Counted from the stretch's first letter, positions 1 to 11,636 are shown. The stretch is DNA of 64,000 nucleotides from Ahaetulla prasina (GCF_028640845.1 NC_080548.1:11099814-11163813), one strand, 5' to 3'. Notes: generated by a model not told the origin, from the letters alone. Numbers and translations: made by a program.

Positions 1-724
1 ACAAAGGCCGAGTTTCCCCATCACCAAAAAAACAAACACAAAACAATCCCCAGGATGGCAGCATATCTCATGCCCAGCCCTGCAAAACTTCCCCCCCCCC
101 CCGCCCGCCCGCCTATTTCCCTAGGAAAGGCAAAGCAGCTGGGAACACTTCTAGCTCTTGCATTTGTGTTTTCAAGGACAGAATCCCCAGTTTTTAAAAA
201 ACACCCACCCACACACACACACACAGGTTACCCTGCACAGAGAGAGCCGAGGTTTCAGGAGTCCATTGAAGGTGCTGCCCGCTGGCTTCAAAAAGAAATT
301 TGAGAGAAGCAGCTTCCACGCAGAACCAACTTTGGTGCATCTGTTTATATAAGTGCCTCTGAATTTTACATATTATCCATTGAAAACATGTTTTAGCTAT
401 TCTTTTTTTTAAAAAAAATATTGTTTTAATGTGATACACAATCTGACAAATACGCAGCATATAACATATAAATATTTCCTATTTCTAAACAGCGTTTCTT
501 AGTGGTCTTCTTTCGTTTTTATACCTTTCCCCTCAAATCATATTCGTTATTTTATTTTCTTTCTTATCCCCTTTTCTTTATTTACATTAAATTATCTAAT
601 ACCAATAGCGTTACTTTTCTAGATTCTTATATATTTATTATTTACATATTATACATTTCTAATACATTCTGTGCATTCTCCCCTGTATTTTTTTCCTTTA
701 TTTCTAGACTCAAGCCATTTTGTC

Positions 725-785
725 CAGAGGGTCTCCTGCTTGGGTAGGGGGTTGGACTAGAAGTCTCCAAGGTCTCTTCCATTTT
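725..785 (+). mobile_element. CR1 LINE terminal fragment
   Basis: Contains GGGTCTCCTGCTTGGGTAGG followed by GGTTGGACTAGAAG, the CR1 3' terminus. It is very short. Confidence 0.55.
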
Positions 786-1859
786 TTTCCGTAGTCCTGA
801 TGTCCTGAAACTAGATAATGCAGGAATTTTGTTCAAAATAATCATTTTATTTGGGCGGGGGGAGGCCAACTGCAAATGGGGGAGCATTTCTCTTTATTTA
901 AATAACACCCCCACCCCAAAATCTACAGTTAACGTGATGATGATGGCCATCAAGAGCAACTTTTTCCACTCTCAGTGGTGTATTTAAAAGAAACCAAACA
1001 AAAACACAGGTGAAATGATTAAAAAAAACCAAACAACTGGTCAGATCAAGGAGATGCGGATTGGAATGACTGCAGGAAGAATCATGGACTTTTAATGAGG
1101 AAAGTAGCTGAAATTTCAGGCAAAATCTCAGCCAGCCAGGCACTTTGGAAAGAGGATGAGAAGTATTCGAACATTTTTAAATATATTGCATCTTTCCCCT
1201 GTCCTGACCAGCATGGTTTCCAGACAGGACAGCTGGCGGCTTCTGAGAAATTAACTCACAAAGCATGAATGAAAACGGCACTTTGGGGCACACACTCAGC
1301 CATGGCCATTCAGAAGAAGCACACTGTCTAGGATACCCAGGGCAAAATATAGCTCCCAAGTCTAGTACCGTAGCTATTAATAGCCTTATCCTCCGTGGGG
1401 ATTTCTTTCCTTCTACGCTGGATCAAATAATCTCCCCGAGAAGTAGAGTTTTTTTAGTGCTAAACTCACTCACTGAGTTCTTTTCCTAAGCAGGAATCTA
1501 AAGCCGGTTTTCGAAGCCCTCGCCAACTCTCTAGCCAAGCCGTCTCCAAGCCAACATGCTTCACTTCTGCTGGATTACAGGTCCCATGCTCATCAGCCAG
1601 GAAGTCCCGAGTGATGGGAAGGGTAGTACAAACATGTTCAGAATTCTGCTTTACAAGGAGAAAAATCACCTGTTTGATCCTTGGAAGAAGAGGTGTGTTT
1701 GCAGGCTATGATCTGTAGCAGTGCAACTATGTTTTTGGAACATGGCTTTGCTATTAGGAGCAATGTTTGGAGCGGTGCTTTGCATTGTGGAGCTTTGTGG
1801 CTGCCATTCTGGCTTCCATTTTGACTTTTTTGACCATATCCTGCAGAGAGGCCCTAGTT

Positions 1860-1997
1860 TGAAAAGTAAATATAACGTGACGGTGTCTAAAGTCTGCTTT
1901 TTCTTTTATGTACACTGAGAGCATATGCACCAAAACAAATTCCTTGTGTGTCCAATCACACTTGGCCAATAAATTCTATTCTATTCTATTCTATTCT
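1860..1997 (+). mobile_element. CR1/L3-type LINE tail with (ATTCT)n
   Basis: Shares the terminal sequence TGAGAGCATATGCACC through TTGGCCAATAAA with the copies at 14.3, 16.4, 35.8, 54.4 and 59.3 kb and ends in four ATTCT units. Confidence 0.8.
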
Positions 1998-2254
1998 GAA
2001 TCTGATCTCTAGGAATCCGTTTGGAAAAGTTCTGGTTCATGCGAGGACGATCAGAAATATATCTAACGTCATTTCATTTCATTTTTCATTTATTTGATGT
2101 CATCTGCCTTCCGGTGCATTTTCTGCAATCACCATTTTTGGAGGATCAACTCTACAGTCAATCCGTTGGTCGGTCAACGTACTTTACTTTGGACCAGCAT
2201 ATTTAAAAGATCAGTTTCCCATATGAAGCAGAAAAGAAAAGAGAAAAGAAGGAC

Positions 2255-2575
2255 TGGGGGTGACATGATAGCAGTATTGCAGTATTTGAGGGGCTGCCGC
2301 AAAGAAGAGGGGGGTTCAGTTTATTTTCCAAAAGACCAGAAGGCAAGACAAGAAACAATGGGTGGAAACTAATCAAGGAGAGAAGCAACCTGGAATTAAG
2401 GAGAAACTACCTAACAGTGAGAACAATTAACCAGCGATACAGCTTGCCTTCAGAAGTTGTGAATGCTCCATCACCGGAGGTTTTTAAGAAGAGACTGGAC
2501 AGCCACTTGTCTGAACTGGTATCGGGTCTCCTGCTTGGACTAGAAGGTCCTTTCCAGATCTATTCTATACTAGGT
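2255..2575 (+). mobile_element. CR1 LINE 3' UTR fragment
   Basis: Segment with AAACTAATCAAGGAGAGAAG, CTAACAGTGAGAAC and TTTTTAAGAAGAGACTGGAC, the usual sauropsid CR1 3' region, ending in GGACTAGAAGGTCCTTTCC. The same sequence recurs at 57.0 kb (plus) and 51.4 and 61.7 kb (minus). Confidence 0.8.
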
Positions 2576-2607
2576 TTTACCTTCAGGGAAAAACTATCTC
2601 TACACCA

Positions 2608-2720
2608 GGCTTTCCCAACCATGGCAATGTTAAGATATGTATGTGGACTTCAATGCCCATAATTTGCCAGCCAACATGGCTGTCCACACGTCTAACATTG
2701 CCAAGGTTGGGAACCCTGAT
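2608..2720. mobile_element. Diverged palindromic hAT MITE
   Basis: CAGGCTTTCCCAACCATGGC ... AAGGTTGGGAACCCTG; the target repeat is not recognisable. Confidence 0.65.
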
Positions 2721-2981
2721 GTCCACCATCATCAATTTGGAGTATCTAAGGTGAATGCAAGAAAAAAGGGCTTTTTTGGTTGCTATCTACATCCTTTGGA
2801 ATTCTTGACCAAGGGAGAACAAACTAATTGCTCGGCTGGCTTTTCACCAGCAAGCAAAAAACTTTTTCATTCACATAAATTCTGTTCTGCATCCTGAATT
2901 GTGATTTACAGTTTCTTGTTTTTAAGCAATGGGACGATTTATTTTTGGATGTATTTTGAAGTTGTTTTTGTCAAAACTATA

Positions 2982-3302
2982 GTAAAGGTAAAGGTTCCCC
3001 TCACACATACATGCTAGTCGTTCCCGACTCTAGGGGGCGGTGCTCATCTCCGTTTCAAAGCCGAAGAGCCAGCGCTGTCTGAAGACGTCTCCATGGTCAT
3101 GTGGCCGGCATGACTCAATGCCAAAGGCGCACGGAACGCTGTTACCTTCCCACCAAAGGTGGTCCCTATTTTTTCTACTTGCATTTTTACGTGCTTTCGA
3201 AACTGCTAGGTTGGCAGAAGCTGGGACAAGTTGATCGAAAGGTCGGCAGCTTGGCGGTTCGAAACCCTAGTGCTGCCGTGTAACAGGGTGAGCTCCCGTT
3301 AC
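2982..3302 (-). mobile_element. Sauria-type SINE with inverted 5' head
   Basis: tRNA-derived SINE with BovB-like tail, flanked by a perfect 14-bp repeat TTGTCAAAACTATA (2968-2981 and 3303-3316). 2982-3230 is the 3' body in minus orientation; 3231-3302, the tRNA-like head with the GGTTCGAAACC B box, is in plus orientation. This is the geometry produced by twin priming. Confidence 0.9.
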
Positions 3303-3649
3303 TTGTCAAAACTATAATGTTATACTATTTGGCATTTTGGATATAGGAAACCACAAGAATCCTTGTAAATCCAAATATATTAGGAAAAAAGCACATTGGC
3401 CAGGACAAGCAGCTAAACCAGATATGATATTGCCAGCAATAGTTTGTTCAAACTAAGCACAAGCCAAACACAAACTAAAAACAAACCCTGATTAATGAGT
3501 CTGGTTTTTCTCAGAAATCAAGAATTAGGATTTTTTTTTCCCTAAAGGAAAAGGTATCTCCTGGTTCTTTCAATTTTATGGGGTCCTTGGTGCTCTTTGA
3601 GCTTGATTGTTTTCTTGCAGACATCAGTGCTGATGATGTTACCTAGTTA

Positions 3650-3912
3650 GGGCCGGAATAGCTCAGGCTGTTACAGCCTGTTATTAGAACACAGTAGCCT
3701 GCAATTACTGCAGGTTCAAGCCCGGCCCAAGGTTGACTCAGCCTTCCATCCTTTATAAGGTAGGTAAAATGAGGACCCAGATTGTGGGGGGGGCAATAAG
3801 TTGACTTTGTAAAAATATACAAATAGAATGAGACTATTGCCTTATACACTGTAAGCCGCCCTGAGTCTTCGGAGAAGGGCGGGATATAAATGTAAACAAA
3901 CAAACAAAACAA
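3650..3912 (+). mobile_element. tRNA-derived SINE with L2-like 3' end
   Basis: Head with TAGCTCAGGC and the B box GGTTCAAGCCC, body GTAGGTAAAATGAGGACCC, tail GCCGCCCTGAGTCTTCGGAG then (AAAC)n. The tail matches the hairpin of the L2-type LINE in this window, suggesting shared 3'-end recognition. It lies inside a short inverted-repeat element related to 14425-14570. Confidence 0.85.
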
Positions 3913-4699
3913 GGAGACAACCAAGCTCAGAGAGCACCATGGACCCATCAATTCAACCCTGAGCTACAAATATTCTCTTCTATTTTTCCATTTTTTCCCA
4001 GAGTCTTCACATCTTTAATTTGGGCAGACTATTAACCCGCAGAGGAGATAGCACTGAGGCTAATAATCTACAACGAAAGCTTCATATAACACACTTTGAG
4101 AACCAGCACAATGTAATGTAGAATGTTGTAGAGAGAGAAAGAAATCCACTTAAAATTCCCACAATCATGGAACTCTGTGGACCAGTAATTCTCTTTTAGC
4201 TTGGTCACTGGGGATTGGAGATAACATAACTCCACACGCTTAAATCTTTGAACCCCAGGCCAAAAGATGGAATATAAAAACTATAAATAAACCAGAAACT
4301 CGTGAATGATGGTTAGTAAATTAAAAAAGAACCTATTCACACACTGAGTTAAATAGAACCTAAGTAAATCATGTTATGACTTAATGAGTTGTGCGAATTC
4401 TCCTCTAGAGGCCAGAATAAACAACTAAGAACAATTCTCAAGAAGTGTTAAAAAGATTCTTGTTGTTGTTGTTAAACTAATTCCTGCCCCGGGTGCTTTT
4501 TAAATTAAATTCCTTCTTCAAAGCCAATATTCTCATCATCTAAAAATCAAATCAATATTTTTCTCATAGGAAAGTAGAACTCAAACAAAGATTCAATATT
4601 TGCAGAAGGCAAGGCCATCCCTTGAATAGTCTTTCCTATTCAGGGGTTGGGTTGAGAAGTTGGTAATCTCATCCAAAAAACTCCCTTGGTCCTTAGATC

Positions 4700-4912
4700 A
4701 GGGGTCTCCAAACTTGGCAACTTTAAGACTTGAGGACTCCAACTCCCAAAATTGGCCGGCCAACACTGCACTAGAGCAGGGGTCTCCAACCTTGGAAACT
4801 TTAAGACTTGTGGACTTCAACTCCCAGAATCCCTCAACCAGCAAATCTGGCTGAGGAATTCTGGGAGTTGAAGTCCACAAGTCTTAAAGTTACTAAGGTT
4901 GGAGACCCCGGC
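4700..4912. mobile_element. Two palindromic hAT MITEs, one half-length
   Basis: Left copy 4700-4776 has only its first half (CAGGGGTCTCCAAACTTGG...). The right copy 4778-4912 is a full palindrome ending GGTTGGAGACCCCG. Confidence 0.8.
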
Positions 4913-5183
4913 ACTACAGGAACATGTAGCCTTTGGTGACCTTTCCTGGACAGAAATAAGCCGACTTAGTCAGAGTCCATGCTCTCATAACCCTTCAATG
5001 CACTCTATTCCGCTGGGGTTTAACATTAAAGAGAGTTCAGGATCCTTAATTGAACCTTTGGCTTCTAGCTAAGGTGAATGAAGATTCAGAAAATGAGATG
5101 AACCCACCAACCTACAGCCGCAAGCTGGGTCTCATCAAATTGGAAAATATTGGGGAGATAGGTACCTAGTCAGAAGCTACTAA

Positions 5184-5477
5184 GCAGTGGTGGGTTTCAA
5201 AAAATTTTTACTACCAGTTCTGTGGGTGTGGCTTGGTGGGTGTGGTGTGGCTTGGCAGGGGAAGGATATTGCGAAATCTCCATTCCCACCCCACTCCAGG
5301 GGAAGGATACTGCAAAATCCTCATTTCCTCCCAATCAGTTGGGACTCGGGAGGTAGAGAATCCATGGGGGGGCAGGGCCAGTCAGAGGTGGTATTTACCG
5401 GTTTTCCGAACTACTCAAAATTTCCCCTACCGGTTCTCCAGAACTGGTCAGAACCTGCTGAAACCTACCTCTGGTTG
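5184..5477. mobile_element. hAT-like MITE with GGTTTCA ends
   Basis: CAGTGGTGGGTTTCAAAAAA at the left, GAAACCTACCTCTGG at the right, with an ACTACC(A/G)GTTCTGTGG motif. Related elements occur at 15489-15686, about 57672-57873 (minus) and about 58663-58876. Class inferred from ends only. Confidence 0.65.
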
Positions 5478-5479
5478 GA

Positions 5480-6445
5480 AGTCTGCAGAGATTCTCAGTC
5501 ATCCAAGGTCATACTTTTTCAGGAGGCAACTGGATTTTCTGGTTTTTTCTTTTTCTTTTGAAGATGTTTCACTTCTCATCCAAGAAGCTCTGACAGGATG
5601 GTGGGGAATGGAAGGATTTATATTCCTTGCAGACAGCTGGCCATTTGCATCCTTTTAGAGCAGGGGTCTCCAACCTTGGCAGCTTTAAGCCTGGCGGGGG
5701 AATTCTGGGAGTTGAAGTCCGCCAGGCTTAAAGTTGCCATGGTTGGAGTCTCCTGTTTTAGAGGGTCCTTGAAGCACTTGGAGGTTTATCTGTGTCCTCA
5801 GGTTCACCTGAGTGGTGCTCCTGGTTCCTGTAGTCTGCAATTTTTTCTCTGGAAATCCATTCCTACTCCCACACCATTCAAAGGGTGTTCATCCCAAATT
5901 CTATAGCTAAAACGATTTACCAGCTGTTTGCAAGGAATATAAATCCTTCCATTCCCCACTATCCTGTCAGAGCTGAAGAAGCTTCTTGGATGAGAAGCAA
6001 AATGTCTTCAAAATAAAAAACAAGAAAGTCCAGTTCTTTGGACTTTGGGACAACCATCACCTGGATGACTAAAAAAGCACCTTTGGGACAACCATCACCT
6101 GGATGACTGAGAATCTCTACAGACCTTTAGCTATGCAATTTGGGATGAACACCCTTTGAATGGTGTGGGAGTAGGAATGGATTTCCCGGGGGGGGGGAGA
6201 ATTGCAGACTACAGGAACCCTTTGCACTACTCAGGTGACCCTGAGGACACAGATAAAACCTCCAAGGGCTTCAAGGACCCTCTAAAAAGATGCAAACGAC
6301 CAGCTCTGTCTGCAAGAAATATAAATCCTTCCATTCCCCACCAACCTGTCAGAGCTAAAGAAGCTTCTTGGATGAGAAGCAAAATTTCTTCAAAATAAAA
6401 AACAAGAAAGTCCAGTTGCCTCCTGAAAAAGAACCTTTGGGACAC
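5480..6445. repeat. Large inverted repeat of an unclassified element
   Basis: Arm 5480-5915 and arm 6125-6445 are reverse complements (for example GAATGGAAGGATTTATATTCC against GGAATATAAATCCTTCCATT types). The 5925-6122 spacer is a third copy of the arm end. TTGGATGAGAAGCAAAATGTC and CACCTTTGGGACAACC motifs recur, and a related piece is at 18030-18165. A Penelope-like origin is possible, not shown. Confidence 0.7.
5661..5755. mobile_element. Palindromic hAT MITE in an inverted-repeat arm
   Basis: Ends CAGGGGTCTCCAACCTTGG / GGTTGGAGTCTCCTG, perfect TTTTAGAG duplication (5653-5660, 5756-5763). The other arm of the host repeat (about 6276-6292) has the unoccupied site. Confidence 0.88.
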
Positions 6446-6546
6446 TTAAGGGGTTGTAGACTATCATCGGCACCTTCGCAAAGCAACTAGGGTTGACTCT
6501 TCGTCCCTACAACTGAAAGTGATTCTTTCCTAGCTTTGGTCTAGTC

Positions 6547-6887
6547 CAGGGGTCAGCAACCTTAAACACTCAAAGAGCCATTTGGACCCGTTTCCTACAG
6601 AAAAGAAAACACCGGGAGCCACAAAACCCTTCCCGTGCCTGACTATTTCTTGAGCAGCCACAAAATTAGCATATGCAGTTGAATTAAATGTTCTGTTTTC
6701 TTCTGAAACTTTTCTTTTCTTGGATTTATCTATGGTTGGCCTACTGGGGTTTGAAAAGCTCAATAAATCGTGTGCCGGTGGGTGTTGCACACTAGTGGTT
6801 GTGACGCATATTTTGCATGACAGGGAGCCGCAGCACAGGGGTGAAAGAACCACATGCGGCTCCAGAACCGCAGATTGCTGACTCCTG
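6547..6887. mobile_element. hAT-type MITE, 8-bp target repeat
   Basis: 341 bp with ends CAGGGGTCAGCAA / TTGCTGACTCCTG and perfect GTCTAGTC on each side (6539-6546, 6888-6895). No coding capacity. Confidence 0.9.
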
Positions 6888-7020
6888 GTCTAGTCCTTCC
6901 CTCCAAGTTTACCAAATCAGCGGAACTTCCATTCTAATCCTTAAAACACATTTTTGAGGAGCTGTGAAAAGCCCGATGCCCTCCCAATGCATTGGAGTTT
7001 AACTTCCAGTATCTGCAGCT

Positions 7021-7381
7021 CAGATAGCTCTGAATTGAGCGGTGGCTCAGGGGCTAAGACGCTGAACTTGTCGATCGAAAGGTCAGCAGTTCAGCGGTTC
7101 GAATCCCTAGCACCGCATAATGGGGTGAGCTCCCTTTACCTGTCCCAGCTTCCGCCAACCTAGCAGTTCGAAAGCACGTAAAAAATGCAAGTAGAAAAAT
7201 AGGGACCATCTTTGGTGGGAAGGCAACAGCGTTCCGTGCGCCTTTGGCATTTAGTCATTCCGGCCAGATGACCACAGAGATGTCTTCAGACAGCACTAGC
7301 TCTTCGGATTAGAAGCACTGCCCCCTAGAGTCAGGAACGACTAGCACATATGTGCGAGGGGAACCTTTACCTTTACCTTTT
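7021..7381 (+). mobile_element. Full-length Sauria-type SINE
   Basis: tRNA-like head with A box (GTGGCTCAGGGG) and B box (GGTTCGAATCC), central body, CCTAGAGTCAGGAACGACT BovB-like tail and (CCTTTA)n end. Flanked by an 11-bp repeat TATCTGCAGCT (7010-7020 and 7382-7392). Confidence 0.92.
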
Positions 7382-7754
7382 TATCTGCAGCTTGCACGAC
7401 AGACCAAGTGGGAAGCTGTGGGAATTAAATGCCAATGGTCTAGAGGTGGCACCACCTCGAAGGAAGCTGGTATGAGCCTCTCCAGCAACACTGTCGGAGA
7501 TAAAGCAAGACGTGCCCCCGGTCCTGAAATACCGTCGTGTTGGGGTAATGCCTTTTTTCTACCTTAGCAAAATTGGCCAAGAGGTAGAAAAGGATCCTGA
7601 AGTGTTGGGGAGCCATGAAGCTTCCATACAACGAAGTGGACTATCTGAACCAGAGGGATCCTTCAGATCTCTTCAAGCCATTCCTCCATCTGGGAAGACT
7701 TTTGAGGCACCTCGGTTTTACTTCCATCCTCTACCTGAAAAATCAAATCTAAAA

Positions 7755-8198
7755 CAGGGGTGACAAACTCAAGGCCCGGGGGCCGAATCTGGCCCACTGG
7801 ATACTTAGATCTGGGCCATGGGGCCGCCCTGAAAGCAGCGAGGGCCTGGCCCACGGTGCCTCTGCCAGCAAAAATGAAGCTCAGGAGGGCCGCATGTGGC
7901 CCTCCCGAGCTCCGTTTTCACTGGCAGAAGCACCATGGGCCAGGCCCTCGCTGCTTCCAGGGTGGTCCTGTGGGCCAAATCTATGGTCCATTTTCACCAG
8001 CAGAGGGTTATTGGAGGCCGTCCTGGCCAAAAACAGAGATTGGGAGTCCATTTTCGCTGGCAGAACATTCGGGCCACCACAGGCACCACTGATATGAGTG
8101 ACCTTGTGCTGGCCACGTCCACCCCAGCCCCCCCTCTCCCCCCGAGGTCAAACACAACCCTGACGCGGCCCGCAACGAAATCAAGTTTGACAACCTTG
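7755..8198. mobile_element. hAT-type element, GC-rich interior
   Basis: Left end CAGGGGTGACAAACTCAAGG, right end AAGTTTGACAACCTTG, flanks ATCTAAAA / CTCTAAAT (imperfect 8-bp repeat). Internally a GGCCC-rich segment is repeated (GGGCCAGGCCCTCGCTGCTT type) at about 7815-7850 and, inverted, 7933-7965. Confidence 0.75.
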
Positions 8199-8566
8199 CT
8201 CTAAATGGACTCGAATTGTTCCATTGGATCAACAATTCTAATCAGAGAAAATTTGTACAAAGGTAAAGAAGTGTCTATCAGCTTAAATTTGACGACAAGG
8301 TTTAAAACCAGAGACGTTAAACCATGTCCATTGTTTTTAATTTGAATCACTAATCAAAAACTTAATTCTAATCAGCGTTTATTCACTTTATTAAAGATTT
8401 ACATCCTGAACATACAAGGTCGTTCCCCAACTTACCACCATGCGTTTTAACCAACGTTCGAAGTTAACAAGGGCGGTGAAAAAAGTGACTTGCAACCAGT
8501 CCTAGTACTTACAACCCGCCGCGGAATCCCTACAGTCACACAATCAACATGGCAATTGGGCCTGTA

Positions 8567-8940
8567 CAGGTAGTTCTCAACTTACAACGGTTCATTTAGT
8601 GACCGTTCAAAGTTGCAACAGCACTGGAAAAAAAGAAGAAGTATGACCGTTTCTTACACGTACGACCATCGGAGCATCATGTGATCAACTGGTTGGTACT
8701 TATAATCACTGTTGTGCCCCAAGATCGTGTGATCCGCTTTTGCAACCTTTTGACAAGCAAAATCAATGGGGAAGCCGGATTCATTTAACAACCGGGTTAA
8801 TAAATTATCATCCGCAGCGATTCACTTAACAGTTGTGGCAAGAAAGGTCGTAAAATGGGGCTAAATTCACTTAACAAATGTCTCACTTAACAACAGAAAA
8901 TGTTGGGCTCAGTTGTGGTCGTTAAGTCAAGGACTAGCTG
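8567..8940 (+). mobile_element. Tigger-like MITE, intact, TA target repeat
   Basis: 374 bp with inverted ends CAGGTAGTTCTCAACTTAC / GTTAAGTCAAGGACTAGCTG and TA on both sides. The family (CAGGTAGTCC...GACTTACGACC ends) is the most numerous repeat here. Tc1/mariner-pogo (Tigger) membership is inferred from the TA duplication and the end sequence. Older fragments lie to either side (8415-8566, 8943-9190). Confidence 0.85.
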
Positions 8941-9360
8941 TATTAAAAACAACTGCAGAATTCTGGGGTCAGGGGATCACCATTTGCGACCTTCCCAACC
9001 GGCTTTCAACATGCAAAATCAACGAGGGAGGCTGGATTCACTTAATGACCATGTTATTCACTTAATGAATGCAGTGATTCTCTTACCAACCATGCAGAAA
9101 AGGTGGTAAAATCACGCACTTAGCAAACACCATGCTTAGCAACAGAAATTCTGGTTCCAATTGTTGTCATAAGTGTGCTAAGTGTATTTGCACAACTTAA
9201 GGCAGTGTATATAATGCTCCCAGCTTTTGTCAGGAAAGGGACTGGCCCAGATTTCCCCAACCGGTTTCAGTACCTAAAGAAGGACTAGAACTTGAAGTAT
9301 CTCTGCTTAGAGTCCAGGTTCTTAATCACTAGAAGTACAGGTAGTCCTCGACTTACGACC

Positions 9361-9688
9361 ACAAAGCCCCTACCCTCTGGAACGAGCTCCCTCTGGGGCT
9401 TCGTCAACTCCCCGATCTCAGGTCCTTTCGCCGCGAGCTGAAGACGTTGCTGTTTCGAAGAGCAGGACTAGCTTGAACGTAGTTTTAAATTGGGGTTTTT
9501 AAATCAGGGGTTTAAATGGGTTTTAAATTTGTATTTAAAAGCTTTAAGGCATCAACTGAATTTAATTGTCTGTTCTTTTTGCTGTTTTATATGTATTATA
9601 TGTTTTCTGTTGTTTTATTGGCTGTGAACCGCCCTGAGTCCTTCGGGAGATGGGCGGTATACAAATATAATAAATAATAATAATAATT
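9361..9688 (+). mobile_element. L2-type LINE 3' end
   Basis: 5'-truncated copy starting in the C-terminal coding part (reads LWNELPLGLRQLPDLR) and running through the CGCCCTGAGTCCTTCGGGAGA hairpin to an (ATA)n tail. It is inserted in the Tigger-like MITE that begins at 9338. Confidence 0.85.
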
Positions 9689-9933
9689 GATGACCCAAAC
9701 TTCACTTCTGTTGCTAAGTGAAACATTTGTTAAATGAGTTTTGCTCCATTTCTTGCCACAGTTGTTGTTAAGTGAATCCCTGCAGTTGTTATGTTAGTCT
9801 CACAGCTGCTATGGGAATCTGGCTTTCCCACTGACTTTGTCATAAATGGTGTTTACATGATCCGGGGACACTGCAACGGCCATAAATATGAGTCAGTTGC
9901 CAAGCATCTGAATTTTGACCCTGTGACCGTGGG

Positions 9934-10329
9934 TATCAGCCCTGGAGGCCGTCTTTCTTTTGGATCTTCAGGGCTGCCACACTTAAGTGCTGTGGGAAAA
10001 TAAAAGGGGGGGTTTTCATGGAGTGGGTAAAGTTATCTAGCCATAACAACATTCTTTTCTCTGGGAGTCAAGGACGTTCAGCCTGCACCTGGAGTGGAGT
10101 GACTGGGAGGCATCTCCAGTTGGGACGGTGGGTTGATTGGATCATGTGATAGACATGTGGGTGCAGGAGGAAGGGAACTTGACTTTCTTTTGGGTGGGGA
10201 AAACCTGGGAGCTTTCAGATTCAGGTTTTTCCAAATGTGCCAATAGGACATCTCTAATAAAATGGATCTTCGAGGAATTGCTTGCCTCGGAGACTGACTT
10301 GGTTGGGGGTGTTACTTGGAACCCTGACA
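9934..10329 (+). mobile_element. Solo LTR (396 bp) with 5-bp target repeat
   Basis: Ends TATCAG...CTGACA (imperfect inverted repeat) with GTGGG duplicated on both sides (9929-9933, 10330-10334). AATAAA lies at 10256-10261 in the expected place before the 3' end. No internal genes. Both MITE flanks join cleanly when it is removed. Confidence 0.83.
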
Positions 10330-10614
10330 GTGGGGATGTTGCAACGGTTGTTAAGTGTGAAAAATGGTTGTAAGTCGTTTTCAATGCCGTTGTAACTTTG
10401 AACGGTCACTAAAAGAACTGCTGTAAGTCAGGGCTACCTGCATACCAAACTCACTAACAACTCCTTGACCTCCAGTTGTTAAACTCCAAAAAGCCGACGT
10501 AGCTACTACATCCTTCTTCCTTGAAAACAAGCACCACGTTGAATGAAGCCAGGGAAGGATTTCCTTAATAAGGTATCTTTTCCTACCAGTCTCTAAAATA
10601 CATGTTGAAGCATA

Positions 10615-11603
10615 CGGATAGTCCTCAACTTACAACAGTTCATTTAGCGGCTGTTCAAAGTTACAACAGCGCTGGAAAAAGTGATTTATGACCGTTTTTC
10701 ACACTTACGACTGTTGCGGCATTCCTGTGGGCACATGATCAAAATTCAGCCATTTGGCAGCTGACTCATATTTATGACAGTTGCAGTGTCCCGGGGTCAT
10801 GTGATCCCCTTTTGCAACCTTCTGAGAAGCAGAGTCAATGGGGAAGCCAGATTCACTTAACAACCGGCGGACTAACTTAACAACTGCAGTGATTCACTTA
10901 ACAACTGTCGTGTCCCACTCCTCCGCTGACGGCCGGGTCAGGGAAATCCGAATCAGGCTTGCCTCTGCAGCTCTGCCCAAAGTCCTAGCAAAGTCCTCAG
11001 AGCAGGCAGGAGACCAGTAAGTGACTTCAGCAAGATATGTTTAGACTTTGCCTGACTCAGAGACTGCCAGAAAGTAGCTCCTTTATATAGGCCATGGGGT
11101 GTGGCTCCATGACTCAGCACTCATTAAGGCCTGCCCTCCTTCCTCTGTTGCCTCCGCCTCCAATCTTCTGATGCGAGGGTCACTCCAATCAGCTGTTCTT
11201 GGGAGTAAACCCTCCTCAGGCTCACCTGCTGTGGAGGAGGGGAGGGGTCTAGCTGTCTGCTTGCCTGGGCATGGAGTCAGGGCTGGGGCAGGGAGATGCT
11301 CCTTCTTCTGCAGTTTGTGGGGGCATGGAGCCAGGACTTGGGCCGGGAGGCATACATTCCTCAGTGTTCGGGAGCAGGTAAGAAGGCCCCGGCTGCTCTG
11401 AGGGCGGGCAAGACACAACAACAACTGTGGCAAGAAAGGTCGTAAAATGGGTGCAAAACTCACTTCAACGTCTCAGTTAGCAACAGAAAGTTTGGGCTCA
11501 GTTACGGTTGTACATAAGTGAGCAAAACTCACTTAACAACGGTCTCGTTTAGCAACTTAGCAAACCTTGGACTCAACTGTGGTCGTAAATCAAGGATTAC
11601 CTA
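10615..11603 (+). mobile_element. Tigger-like MITE holding a solo LTR
   Basis: Plus-orientation MITE, left part 10615-10905 and right part 11421-11603, preceded by TA. Interrupted by the LTR at 10906-11420. Confidence 0.83.
10906..11420 (-). mobile_element. Solo LTR (515 bp) with 5-bp target repeat
   Basis: TG...CA ends (TGTCGTGTCC / AGACACAACA), duplicated ACAAC at 10901-10905 and 11421-11425. A minus-strand TATAAA near 11084-11089 sets the orientation. Unrelated in sequence to the LTR at 9934. Five-base duplication suits a Ty3-type or ERV-type element; I cannot choose between them. Confidence 0.85.
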
Positions 11604-11636
11604 TATTTCCCATCCTAGGACAAAATATGTCTAAAG

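Larger units (their letters stand above)
9338..10440 (-). mobile_element. Tigger-like MITE holding a LINE and a solo LTR
   Basis: MITE pieces at 9338-9360, 9689-9933 and 10330-10440 line up as one reverse copy. The gaps are an L2-type LINE end (9361-9688) and a solo LTR (9934-10329). Confidence 0.85.

Noticed and set aside
207..226. (CA)n and the C-run at 92-105 as regulatory or structural elements
   Set aside because: Ordinary simple repeats; nothing else nearby supports a function.
3650..3720. A functional tRNA gene at the SINE head
   Set aside because: A and B box-like sequences exist but the cloverleaf is not maintained and the SINE body follows directly; it is a tRNA-derived promoter, not a tRNA gene.
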